A DNA stretch of 64,000 nucleotides from Actinomycetales bacterium. GTDB taxonomy: Bacteria > Actinomycetota > Actinomycetes > S36-B12. The notes beneath the pieces were generated by a model. The model was not told the origin of the DNA. It searched no databases and saw only the letters and a list, made by a program, of their open reading frames with translations. Of this stretch, positions 18,823 through 27,014 are shown in pieces. The DNA is taken from contig WGLX01000003.1 of assembly GCA_016125355.1 (NCBI GenBank), positions 119,123 to 183,122 on the forward strand. Direction: 5' to 3'. Each line of letters opens with the position of its first letter. Positions within the stretch are counted from its first letter, which is position 1. Both the position numbers and the translations under genes were made by a program.

Positions 18823-20016
18823 GTGCTCGTTGTCGTCTGCCCTGGACAGGGCTCCCAGACCCCCGGTTTCCTGACTCCCTGGCTCGAGGTCCCCGGCGTC
18901 CGCGACCGCCTCGAATGGCTCTCCGTCGTCTCCGGCGTCGACCTCGTCGCCCATGGCACCGAGTCGGACACCGAGACCATCCGCGACACCGCCATCGCCC
19001 AGCCGCTCATCGTCGGCGCCGGGCTGGTGACCCTGCTGAGCATGTTCCCCCACCCGGCCAACGCCTTCTCCCACATCGGGGCGGGCGCCGGCCACTCGGT
19101 GGGCGAGATCACCGCGGCCGTCGGGGCCGGCGTGCTCACCGCGGAGCAGGCCATGGTGTTCGTCCGCGAGCGGGGGCGGGGCATGGCGGCCGCAGCAGCG
19201 GTGACCCCGACCGGCATGAGCGCGGTCCTTGGTGGAGACCCCGACGCGGTGGTCGCGAAGGCCGAGCAGCACGGGCTCACCCCCGCCAACATGAACGGCG
19301 CGGGCCAGATCGTGATCGCGGGGACCCTGGAGCAGTTGACCGCCTTCGCGGCCGACCCGCCCGAGGGCGCACGCGTCCGCCCCCTCGAGGTGGCCGGTGC
19401 CTTCCACACCGAGCACATGGCCCCGGCAGTCAGCACCCTCGCCCGCTACGCCAGGTCGATCAGCACGCATGATCCGCGGGTCCCGCTGCTGTCCAACACC
19501 GATGGCCGGGTCATCCACGACGGCCGAGAGGTGCTGAGCCGTCTGGTGACGCAGGTCAGCAACCCCGTCCGCTGGGATCTGTGCATGGCCGCGATGGGCG
19601 ACCTCGGCGTGACCGCCGTCATCGAGATCCCGCCGGCCGGCGCACTGACCGGCCTGGTCAAGCGGGCGCTCCCCGGCGTGGAGACGCTCGCCGTCAAGAC
19701 GCCCGACGACCTCCCGGCGGCCTGGCGGCTGATCAACGAGCACGGCAAGCCCGCCAACTACGAGAACCAGCCGACGTGGCGGATGCTCGTCTCCCCCATC
19801 AAGGGGACGTTCCGCCTGGCCACGACGGCCACCGAGGGCGACGACCTCGAGGTCGCCTCCGCCGTCGGCACGGTCGAGACGCTCCGGGACACCATCCCGG
19901 TGGTGGCCCCGCACGGTGGCACCGTCGTCGAATGGCTGGTCGAGGACGGTGATCCGGTGGCCCCGGGCCAGCCCATCGTCCGACTCCACCCCATCGCCCA
20001 GGACGGCCTGTCATGA
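18823..20016 (+). CDS. fabD: Malonyl CoA-ACP transacylase with extra C-terminal lipoyl-like domain
   Basis: Transfers malonyl from CoA to acyl carrier protein for type II fatty acid synthesis. Residues 1-305 are FabD: CPGQGSQ (6-12), nucleophile S92 in GHSVGE, and H195 in GAFHTEHM. The 397-residue protein is about 85 residues longer than usual. Residues 320-391 form a biotinyl/lipoyl-like fold (VSPIKGTF, VVAPHGGTVVEWLVEDGDPV, PGQPIVRLHP), but the MKM attachment lysine is absent: the expected turn reads VETLRDT. It starts with GTG after GGAAGG and overlaps fabH by 4 nt. Confidence 0.93.
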   Translation: MLVVVCPGQGSQTPGFLTPWLEVPGVRDRLEWLSVVSGVDLVAHGTESDTETIRDTAIAQPLIVGAGLVTLLSMFPHPANAFSHIGAGAGHSVGEITAAVGAGVLTAEQAMVFVRERGRGMAAAAAVTPTGMSAVLGGDPDAVVAKAEQHGLTPANMNGAGQIVIAGTLEQLTAFAADPPEGARVRPLEVAGAFHTEHMAPAVSTLARYARSISTHDPRVPLLSNTDGRVIHDGREVLSRLVTQVSNPVRWDLCMAAMGDLGVTAVIEIPPAGALTGLVKRALPGVETLAVKTPDDLPAAWRLINEHGKPANYENQPTWRMLVSPIKGTFRLATTATEGDDLEVASAVGTVETLRDTIPVVAPHGGTVVEWLVEDGDPVAPGQPIVRLHPIAQDGLS

Positions 20017-21017
20017 GCGCGGCGATCACCCCCTCGGTCGGCGCCCCGTTCGCGCGCATCCTCTCCGTCGGCGGCTACAAGCCCGCGCGGGTCGTCGCCA
20101 ACGCGGAGATCTGCGAGCGCATCGACTCGTCGGACGAGTGGATCCGCGAGCGGTCCGGCATCATCGAACGCCGCTGGGCCGCTCCTGACGAGTCCGTCGC
20201 CGACCTGGCGACGAACGCCGCCACCGTCGCCCTTGACCGCGCGGGCATTGGCGCGGAGCAGGTCGGCATGGTCCTGCTCGCCACGGTCACGCACCCCTAC
20301 CAGACCCCGTCGGCCAGCGCCGAGGTCGCGGCCCGGATCGGAGCGGTGAACGCGGCCGCCATGGACATCTCCGCGGCGTGCGCGGGCTTCTGCTACGGCG
20401 TCTCCCTGGCCAGCGACATGGTGCGCGGGGGAAGCGCCCGCTACGTCGTCGTGGTCGGCGTCGAGAAGCTGTCCGACTGGATCGACATGGACGACCGCAG
20501 CACCGCGTTCCTGTTCGCCGATGGGGCCGGCGCGGTCGTCATCGGCCCCTCCGAGGAGCCGGCGATCGGGCCGGTCGTCTGGGGATCGGACGGGGATCAG
20601 CGCGACGCGATCACCATGACCCAGTCCCTGATCGACTACAAGCACGAGGGCGGCGACATCTTCCCGTCCCTCGTGATGCAGGGCCAGCAGGTCTTCCGCT
20701 GGGCGGTCGGCGAGATGTCGAAGGCCTGCGTACGAGCACTCGACGTCGCCGGGGTGGATGCCGGCGACCTCGATGCGTTCATCCCGCATCAGGCGAACAT
20801 GCGCATCACGGACGCCATGGTGCGCGCCCTCAAGCTCCCCGAGCACGTCCCCGTCGCCCGCGACATCGCGTACACCGGCAACACGTCGGCGGCGTCGATA
20901 CCGTTGGCCATGGAGGCGATGCTCGAGTCGGGGGAGGCGCCGCACGGCGGCACCGCTCTCATCATCGGCTTCGGTGCCGGCCTGGTCTACGCGGCGCAGG
21001 TCGTCACCCTTCCGTAG
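20013..21017 (+). CDS. fabH: Beta-ketoacyl-ACP synthase III
   Basis: Condenses an acyl-CoA starter with malonyl-ACP to begin fatty acid synthesis. The 334-residue sequence has the Cys-His-Asn triad: C123 in SAACAGFCYG, the His in PHQANMRI and the Asn in GNTSAASI. In actinomycetes FabH usually accepts branched starters. Its ATG overlaps the fabD stop (ATGA), showing tight coupling in the fabD-fabH-acpP-fabF-accD operon. Confidence 0.95.
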   Translation: MSAAITPSVGAPFARILSVGGYKPARVVANAEICERIDSSDEWIRERSGIIERRWAAPDESVADLATNAATVALDRAGIGAEQVGMVLLATVTHPYQTPSASAEVAARIGAVNAAAMDISAACAGFCYGVSLASDMVRGGSARYVVVVGVEKLSDWIDMDDRSTAFLFADGAGAVVIGPSEEPAIGPVVWGSDGDQRDAITMTQSLIDYKHEGGDIFPSLVMQGQQVFRWAVGEMSKACVRALDVAGVDAGDLDAFIPHQANMRITDAMVRALKLPEHVPVARDIAYTGNTSAASIPLAMEAMLESGEAPHGGTALIIGFGAGLVYAAQVVTLP

Positions 21018-21124
21018 GAGATCCGCACCACCGCATCACCGCATCACTGCACTGCCCGATGCACTGCCCCGAAGCACTTCCGCAAGAAGCACCCGCCGAA
21101 AGAAGCAACCCGAAAGGAAATCGC

Positions 21125-21361
21125 ATGAGCCAGGAGATTCTCGACGGCCTCGCCGTCATCGTGAACGAGGTCGCCGGTGTCCCCGTGGAGGACGTGCAGT
21201 CCGACAAGTCCTTCGTGGACGATCTGGACATCGACTCGCTGTCCATGGTCGAGGTCGTCATGGCGGCCGAGGACAAGTGGGGCGTGAAGATCCCCGACAG
21301 CGAGGTCAAGAACCTCAAGACCGTTGGCGACGCCGTCGCGTACATCGCCGCCAACCAGTAA
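21125..21361 (+). CDS. acpP: Acyl carrier protein
   Basis: A 78-residue carrier of growing acyl chains. The phosphopantetheine attachment serine is in DDLDIDSLSMVEVV (the Ser of DSL, about residue 38). The protein is acidic and helical, as the family requires. AAAGGAAA lies just before the ATG. It is the third gene of the fatty acid synthase operon; a strong hairpin without T-tract separates it from fabF. Confidence 0.95.
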   Translation: MSQEILDGLAVIVNEVAGVPVEDVQSDKSFVDDLDIDSLSMVEVVMAAEDKWGVKIPDSEVKNLKTVGDAVAYIAANQ

Positions 21362-21375
21362 CCCCCCGTCGGTCA

Positions 21376-21420
21376 TGAGGTTGCGGTCGCCGGACACGGC
21401 GTGTCGCGACCGCAACCTCA
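21376..21420. terminator. Strong hairpin between acpP and fabF (attenuator-like)
   Basis: A perfect 15-bp stem, TGAGGTTGCGGTCGC with GCGACCGCAACCTCA, extends inwards through GACAC/GTGTC with a GGC loop. No T-tract follows and fabF begins 35 nt later. It probably protects the abundant acpP mRNA 3' end or partly terminates before fabF. Confidence 0.7.
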
Positions 21421-21454
21421 CGATCGGCGACAGTGAGATTCGCGAGGAGACACC

Positions 21455-22687
21455 ATGACGCGCCAGGTCGTAGTGACGGGCTTGGGCATGACCACCCCGA
21501 TCGGCGGCGACGTCGACACCACCTGGGCGGCCGCACTGGCCGGCACCCCAGGCATCGTCCGCATCCCGGGCGACTGGGTCGAGGACCAGCCGGCCAAGAT
21601 CGCCGGCATCATGGCCGTCGACCCCACCGAGGTCCTCGACCGGGTGGAGGCACGTCGGCTCGACCGCTCACAGCAGGCGGCCCTGATCGCCGCCCGTGAG
21701 GCGTGGGCGCAGGCCGGCTCCCCCGAGGTCGACCCGCTGCGCCTCGGCGCCGTGGTCTCCACGGGCATGGGCGGCCTGACATCGCTCATGAACGCCTACG
21801 ACACCCTGCTCGAGCGCGGGCCCTCTCGCATCTCCCCCCACATGGTCACGCAGATCATGCCCAACGGCCCGGCCGCCCACGTGGGCCTGGAGTTCGGGGC
21901 CAAGGCAGGCGTCCACGGTCAGGTGAGCGCCTGCGCCTCGGGTGCCGAGGCGGTCTCGTACGCGGCCCGGATGATCCAGACCGGGCGTGCCGACGTCGTC
22001 GTCGCCGGTGGCACCGAGGCCGTGATCCACCCGATCACCATGGCCGGCTTCGCCGCCATGCGCGCCCTGTCCACGCGCAACGACGAGCCCGAGCGCGCCT
22101 CCCGCCCCTACGACGTCGACCGCGACGGCTTCGTGATGGGCGAGGGCGCCGGAGTCATGGTCCTCGAGTCGGCCGAATTCGCTGCGGCGCGCGGCGCCAC
22201 CGTCCTCGGCATCTACGGAGGAGCCGGCCTGACCTCCGACGGCCACCACATCGCGCAACCCGATCCCGAGGGTCAGGGCGCCGCCCGGGCGATCACCTTC
22301 GCCCTCGAGGACGCCGGCCTCACCGCCCGCGACCTCGTCCACATCAATGCGCATGCCACCTCCACGCCCCAGGGCGACATCGCGGAGTCCGTGGCCATCC
22401 GGGCTGCGCTCGGCGCCGCCACCGACGGCATCGTCGTCACCGGCACCAAGTCCATGACCGGCCACCTCCTCGGTGGCGCCGGTGCCATCGAGTCGATCTT
22501 CTCCATCCTCGCCCTGCGCGATCGGCTCGTCCCACCGACGGCGAACCTGGAGAACATGGACCCCGAGATCGCGCTCGACGTGGCGGCGGGGGCACCCCGA
22601 CCGCTCCCGGCCGGTGACATCGCCGCCCTCAACAACTCGTTCGGATTCGGCGGCCACGACGTCGCCCTCGTCTTCAGGAGCGCATGA
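21455..22687 (+). CDS. fabF: Beta-ketoacyl-ACP synthase II
   Basis: Elongating ketosynthase of type II fatty acid synthesis. The 410-residue protein has the Cys-His-His triad: C160 in VSACASGAEAV, the His in INAHATSTPQGD and the His in KSMTGHLLGGAG. GAGGAGA precedes the ATG. It sits in the conserved order acpP-fabF-accD, and its TGA is followed after 1 nt by the accD start. Confidence 0.95.
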   Translation: MTRQVVVTGLGMTTPIGGDVDTTWAAALAGTPGIVRIPGDWVEDQPAKIAGIMAVDPTEVLDRVEARRLDRSQQAALIAAREAWAQAGSPEVDPLRLGAVVSTGMGGLTSLMNAYDTLLERGPSRISPHMVTQIMPNGPAAHVGLEFGAKAGVHGQVSACASGAEAVSYAARMIQTGRADVVVAGGTEAVIHPITMAGFAAMRALSTRNDEPERASRPYDVDRDGFVMGEGAGVMVLESAEFAAARGATVLGIYGGAGLTSDGHHIAQPDPEGQGAARAITFALEDAGLTARDLVHINAHATSTPQGDIAESVAIRAALGAATDGIVVTGTKSMTGHLLGGAGAIESIFSILALRDRLVPPTANLENMDPEIALDVAAGAPRPLPAGDIAALNNSFGFGGHDVALVFRSA

Positions 22688-22688
22688 C

Positions 22689-24086
22689 ATGACGCAGGCG
22701 ACGGAGGAGCTGGACCCTCGGCACCCGCTGGTCCGGCTCGGGGCCTTCTTCGATGACGGCGAGTTCACCACGATCACGCCGGTCGACGATCGCGGCGTTA
22801 TCGCCGCGGTCGGACGCGCCAAGGGCACCCATGTCGTCGCCTTCGCCACCGACCCGACGGTCCAGGGCGGCGCCATGGGCAATGCCGGCTGCCGCGCCAT
22901 CGTCACCGCCTACGATCGCGCATTCGCCGATTCCGCCCCTGTGGTCGGGCTCTGGCACTCGGGCGGGGCCCGTCTGCGCGAGGGCGTCGCGAGCCTGGAC
23001 GGCGTCGGCCGCGTATTCGCCGCGCAGGTGCGCGCGTCGGGCAAGGTGCCGCAGATCTCCATCGTGCTCGGACCGGCGGCCGGCGGCGCGGCGTATGGCC
23101 CGGCGCTGACCGACATCGTGATCCTCGGGCCGGCCGGCCGCATCTTCGTAACCGGCCCCGAGGTCGTCCGGTCCGTCACCGGCGAGGACGTCGACATGGA
23201 TCGCCTCGGCGGGGCGGAGCCCCATGGCCGGCGCAGCGGCGTCGTCCACATCACCACCGAGTCCGAGGCCGCCGCCCTCGAGGAGGGCCGCACGCTGTGC
23301 AACCTGCTCGGTCACCAGGGCTCGCTCGACCTCGACGCCGTGGAGGACATCGATCTCGGCACCTACCTGCCGGACTCCTCGCGCCGGGCGTACGACGTGC
23401 ACCCGATCGTCAACGCGTTCTGCGACGACGACACCTTCGTGGAGCTGCATGCCCGATGGGCGCCGAACATGGTGGTCGGGCTCGGCCGCCTCGGTGGCCG
23501 GACCGTCGGCATCGTGGCGAACAACCCCCTGCGGCTCGGCGGCTGCCTCGACTCCTCCTCGGCCGAGAAGGCCGCCCGCTTCGTGCGCATGTGCGACGCC
23601 TTCGCCGTCCCGCTGGTGGTGCTCGTCGACGTGCCCGGCTACCTGCCGGGCGTCGGCCAGGAGTGGGAGGGCGTCGTTCGCCGCGGGGCCAAGCTGCTGC
23701 ATGCCTTCGCGGAGTGCGTCGTGCCCCGGGTCACCGTCGTCACCCGCAAGGCCTACGGCGGCGCGTACGTGGCCATGAACTCGGCCTCGCTGGGCGCCAC
23801 CAAGGTGTATGCGTGGCCGGACGCCGAGGTGGCGGTCATGGGCGCCGTGGCGGCCATCCGGATCCTGCACCGCCGTCGGCTCGCCGAGGTGCCTGAGGAG
23901 TCACGCGCTCAGGTCGAGCTCGAGCTGGCCGCCGAGCACGAGGTCATCTCCGGTGGCATCAAGCGGGCCGTGGAGATGGGCGTCGTCGACGAGGTCGTCG
24001 ATCCGGCCATGACGCGGAAGGCCGTCGCCACGGTCATCTCCGATACCCCTGGAGTGCGCGGCCTCCACGGCAACATCCCCCTCTAG
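22689..24086 (+). CDS. accD: Acyl-CoA carboxylase carboxyltransferase beta subunit (AccD6-like)
   Basis: Transfers carboxyl from biotin to acetyl-CoA (possibly propionyl-CoA), making malonyl-CoA. The 465-residue protein holds both crotonase-fold halves: the acyl-CoA half has LWHSGGARLREGVASLDG and GPAAGGAAYGPALTD, the biotin half has DVPGYLPGVGQEWEGVVRRG and RKAYGGAYVAMNS. Mycobacterial AccD6 lies at the same place after ketosynthase genes in the FAS-II operon. I chose the ATG at 22689, one base after fabF ends; longer reads overlap fabF. Confidence 0.92.
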   Translation: MTQATEELDPRHPLVRLGAFFDDGEFTTITPVDDRGVIAAVGRAKGTHVVAFATDPTVQGGAMGNAGCRAIVTAYDRAFADSAPVVGLWHSGGARLREGVASLDGVGRVFAAQVRASGKVPQISIVLGPAAGGAAYGPALTDIVILGPAGRIFVTGPEVVRSVTGEDVDMDRLGGAEPHGRRSGVVHITTESEAAALEEGRTLCNLLGHQGSLDLDAVEDIDLGTYLPDSSRRAYDVHPIVNAFCDDDTFVELHARWAPNMVVGLGRLGGRTVGIVANNPLRLGGCLDSSSAEKAARFVRMCDAFAVPLVVLVDVPGYLPGVGQEWEGVVRRGAKLLHAFAECVVPRVTVVTRKAYGGAYVAMNSASLGATKVYAWPDAEVAVMGAVAAIRILHRRRLAEVPEESRAQVELELAAEHEVISGGIKRAVEMGVVDEVVDPAMTRKAVATVISDTPGVRGLHGNIPL

Positions 24087-24093
24087 CGGCTAA

Positions 24094-24184
24094 CTCGTTT
24101 CTCCCACGTAGTGGGACAAACGAGCCAAACGAGCCCAAAATCCACCGTTTTGAAGTGTTTGTCCCACCTAGTGGGAGAAACGAG
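24094..24184. terminator. Nested palindromes between accD and DUF3145
   Basis: Two near-identical hairpins, CTCGTTTCTCCCAC/GTGGGACAAACGAG (24094-24124) and TTTGTCCCAC/GTGGGAGAAACGAG (24158-24184), flank a small CAAAA/TTTTG hairpin. The two halves are also inverted copies of each other, so the whole 91 bp could fold as one long arm. It lies between convergent genes and likely terminates both. Confidence 0.75.
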
Positions 24185-24201
24185 CGCGAGGCAGAGGCGG
24201 G

Positions 24202-24747
24202 CTAGACCACCTGATGGAGCACCCGGACCGTCGAGCCCTCATGCGCACAGCGGAACGGCTCGAGCTCCTCGTCCCACGGCGTGCCGATCAGGCGGGCGAT
24301 CTCCTCCGCCAACGACTCCCCTGTGGTCGCCGCCTGCAGCATGGCCGTGCGCAGCCGGTCCTCCGCGACCATGACGTCTCCGTGCATGCCGATCGTCGCA
24401 CGATAGAGCCCGAGCGACGGGGTGGACGAGAAGCGCTCCCCCTCGCGACCCGGGCTGGGATCCTCGGTGACCTCGTGGCGCAGCTGCCGGAACGGATGCA
24501 GGGCGCTGGCGATCCGCGAGCCCGTGCCCTGCGGCCCGCCCCAGATCAGCTCCGCCCGCACCGAGCCGGGGGCGACAGGCTGGTCCGCCCAGTCGATGGC
24601 CACCTGCGTGCCGAACACGCTGGACAGCGCCCACTCGACGTGCGGACTGACCGCACGCGGGCATGAGTGGATGAAGATGACGCCACGGGCCGGCCCCATC
24701 GAGGGGCCAGCGTCGGACGCACCCTTGGCGTTCACCACGATCGTCAC
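24202..24747 (-). CDS. DUF3145 family protein
   Basis: A 181-residue actinobacterial protein of unknown function. It has the family core ARGVIFIHSCPRAVSPHVEWALSS at about residues 19-42, then a VRAELIWGGPQGTGSRIASAL segment and the helix TGESLAEEIARLIGTPWDEELE. The start at 24747 (GTG) has AGGAGG upstream and fits the family length; the longer in-frame extension does not. DUF3145 genes are found next to FAS-II operons, as here in convergent orientation. No catalytic residues are known. Confidence 0.88.
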   Translation of the reverse strand: MTIVVNAKGASDAGPSMGPARGVIFIHSCPRAVSPHVEWALSSVFGTQVAIDWADQPVAPGSVRAELIWGGPQGTGSRIASALHPFRQLRHEVTEDPSPGREGERFSSTPSLGLYRATIGMHGDVMVAEDRLRTAMLQAATTGESLAEEIARLIGTPWDEELEPFRCAHEGSTVRVLHQVV

Positions 24748-24907
24748 TTCCGCCTCCTTCGAGAGTCGCCTTCCCCAGCGTTCTCGCAGGACGGACCGAA
24801 GATCCGGTGTACGTGTGACGAGGATAACCTCTCCCGGCCCCGACGCGGCCACGACGCCCCGGTCCGTTCGATAGTGTTCGCAGGACTCATCAAGCCCCGG
24901 AGGAACC

Positions 24908-25504
24908 ATGGCCATCGCCGCACCCCAGCCCCGCGTCCTCGCTGACGTCTTCGCCCGCTCCGCGGTGCGCAACGCAATCCTCGTGGTCGGCGGTGCCGCC
25001 TTCGTCGGGCTGGCCGCGCAGGTCTTCTTCTACCTCCCGTGGAACCCCGCTGTTCCGGTCACCCTGCAGACCTTCGCCGTCATCCTGACGGCCGGCGCGC
25101 TCGGCTCCGTCCGAGGGGCACTGTCCATGGCCCTGTACGCCGTCGCCGGCGTCGCCGGCGTGCCCTGGTTCGCGGAGGGCTCGTCCGGCTTCAGCGCCCC
25201 GAGCTTCGGCTACATCGTGGGCTTCATCGTCGCCGCCTTCGTCGTGGGCCGGATCGCGGAGCGCGGGGCGACCCGCACCTTCGCAGCGTCGATCGGCCTC
25301 ATGGTGCTGGGCAGCGTCATCATCTACGCGGTCGGCGCCACGTGGCTGAAGTTCAACCTCGGGCTGCCGTGGTTCGGCGCCGACTCGGCGTGGGCCTACG
25401 GCGTCAAGGACTTCATCGTCGGCGACATCATCAAGCTGCTCGCCGCCGCCGGGCTCCTCCCGCTCGCCTGGCGGGGCCTGCGCAAGGCCGGCCTCACCGA
25501 CTGA
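24908..25504 (+). CDS. bioY: Biotin transporter BioY
   Basis: The substrate-binding membrane subunit of an ECF-type or solitary biotin importer. The 198-residue protein has six hydrophobic segments and the family pattern: FFYLPWNPAVPVTLQTFAVIL, RGALSMALYAVAGVAGVPWF, SFGYIVGFIVAAFVVG and KDFIVGDIIKLLAAAGLLPL near the end. GGAGGAACC precedes the ATG. Biotin is the cofactor of acyl-CoA carboxylase, whose beta subunit is encoded nearby, which gives a sensible setting. BioM and BioN are not next to it. Confidence 0.93.
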   Translation: MAIAAPQPRVLADVFARSAVRNAILVVGGAAFVGLAAQVFFYLPWNPAVPVTLQTFAVILTAGALGSVRGALSMALYAVAGVAGVPWFAEGSSGFSAPSFGYIVGFIVAAFVVGRIAERGATRTFAASIGLMVLGSVIIYAVGATWLKFNLGLPWFGADSAWAYGVKDFIVGDIIKLLAAAGLLPLAWRGLRKAGLTD

Positions 25505-25525
25505 CGCGCCCTCCACGCACGGCGC

Positions 25526-26932
25526 TCAGCCGAGCGCGTCGATCACCTCATCGACCATGTCGGTCGTCGTGCCCGGGTGCAGGAACACCAGGCGGCCGAC
25601 GACCTCGCCGCGCCACCCGCTCGAGGTGACGAATGCTCGCTGCGCCTCGAGCAGCCGGCGCGACCACGCCTCGTAGTCGGCGGGGCCCCAGCCCCGTCGC
25701 CGGAACAGCACAACGGACAGGTCCGGCTCCCGGATGATCTCCACGTCCGGCATGGCGGCCAGTCGAGCCGCCGCGTAGCGGGCCATCTCCAAGGAGTGCT
25801 CGACAGCGTCCCGATAGGCGCTGATCCCGTTGACGGCCATGGAGAACCACAGCGGCAGGCCCCGCGCACGCCGGGTCAGGTGGTAGGCGAGATCGCTGGG
25901 GTTGATGTCCGTCTCGTGCTCGTGGATGACATCGAGGTACGACGCATCCTGCGTGTGCACCGCCTTGGCTAGGCGCGGGTCACGGTAGATCAGGGCCGCG
26001 GAGTCGAAGGGCGCGAACCACCACTTGTGCGGGTCCATGACCAACGAGTCCGCGTTCTCGATGCCGTCGTAGCGATGCCGCAGCTCCGACGCCAGCATTC
26101 CTGCGCCCCCGTAGGCGCCGTCGACGTGGAGCCACCATCCGTGCTCACGCGCGACCTCGCCGATGCCCGCGATGTCGTCGATGATCCCGGCATTCGTCGT
26201 GCCGGCCGTGGCGATGACGGCACAGACATCGTCGAGGTCGTCGTGTCCGTCGAGGGCTGCGCGGAGCGCCGCTCCCGTGAAGCGGCCGTCCTCGGTGGGC
26301 ACCCGCAGGGCCCCCATCATGGTGATGTTCAGGGCGTTGACGATCGATGAGTGCGCCTGGTCGCTCACGATGACGCGCAGAGGGATGTCCGGCAGGCCTG
26401 CCTCGGCGCGCTGTCGACGACGCGTGTCGCGCGCGACCACGAGCGCCGAGAGATTGCCGGCCGAACCACCGGAGACGAACACCCCTCCCGCACTCTGCGG
26501 CATTCCGGCGATGTCCGCGAGAACCCGGAGAGCCTGGTTCTCCGCCATGACGGCCCCGGCGGCCTCGAACCAGGAGATGCCCTGCAGGGATGCCGCCGAG
26601 ACGACCATGTCGAACAGCAGCGAGGCCTTGGTCGGCGCGGACGGGATGAACGTGAACATCCGCGGGCTGTCCGCGGAGAGCACGGTCAGCGCGAGGTGGT
26701 TCGCGTAGACGTCGAGCACCTCACGGAAGTCGCGCGGACCCTCCCCGATCAGGCCGGCGATCACCTGGTCGAGGTGGTCCCGATCGGCCAGGCCGTCGAG
26801 GGGCACCTCGGGCGTGAGCAGCCGGTCGGCAACGTACTCGAGGATCTCGTCGACCATCACGGGGTCCGCCACGTGCATGCGGTCCGCATCGACAGGGAGC
26901 ACAGGAATGGGAATGCTGGGATCGGGGGTCAT
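25526..26932 (-). CDS. PLP-dependent decarboxylase (group II, DABA/aromatic amino acid type)
   Basis: A 468-residue cytosolic decarboxylase of the glutamate/DOPA/2,4-diaminobutyrate group. The PLP lysine lies in SLVMDPHKWWFAPFD; the upstream GGVFVSGGSAGNLSALVVARD, DQAHSSIVNALNI and HVDGAYGGAGML segments are standard for the fold. The substrate cannot be told from the sequence; an aromatic or diamino acid is most likely. GGAGG lies 7 nt before the ATG at 26932. It is convergent with bioY and 83 bp from a transporter gene on the same strand, which might move the product. Confidence 0.87.
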   Translation of the reverse strand: MTPDPSIPIPVLPVDADRMHVADPVMVDEILEYVADRLLTPEVPLDGLADRDHLDQVIAGLIGEGPRDFREVLDVYANHLALTVLSADSPRMFTFIPSAPTKASLLFDMVVSAASLQGISWFEAAGAVMAENQALRVLADIAGMPQSAGGVFVSGGSAGNLSALVVARDTRRRQRAEAGLPDIPLRVIVSDQAHSSIVNALNITMMGALRVPTEDGRFTGAALRAALDGHDDLDDVCAVIATAGTTNAGIIDDIAGIGEVAREHGWWLHVDGAYGGAGMLASELRHRYDGIENADSLVMDPHKWWFAPFDSAALIYRDPRLAKAVHTQDASYLDVIHEHETDINPSDLAYHLTRRARGLPLWFSMAVNGISAYRDAVEHSLEMARYAAARLAAMPDVEIIREPDLSVVLFRRRGWGPADYEAWSRRLLEAQRAFVTSSGWRGEVVGRLVFLHPGTTTDMVDEVIDALG

Positions 26933-27014
26933 GGAGCATCCTCCGGTCGCGGGAGCCACGGGCTCCCGGCGGCGCGCCGTCAGCCGTCCTGCCAGCAGGC
27001 GCCGTTCCGCGATG

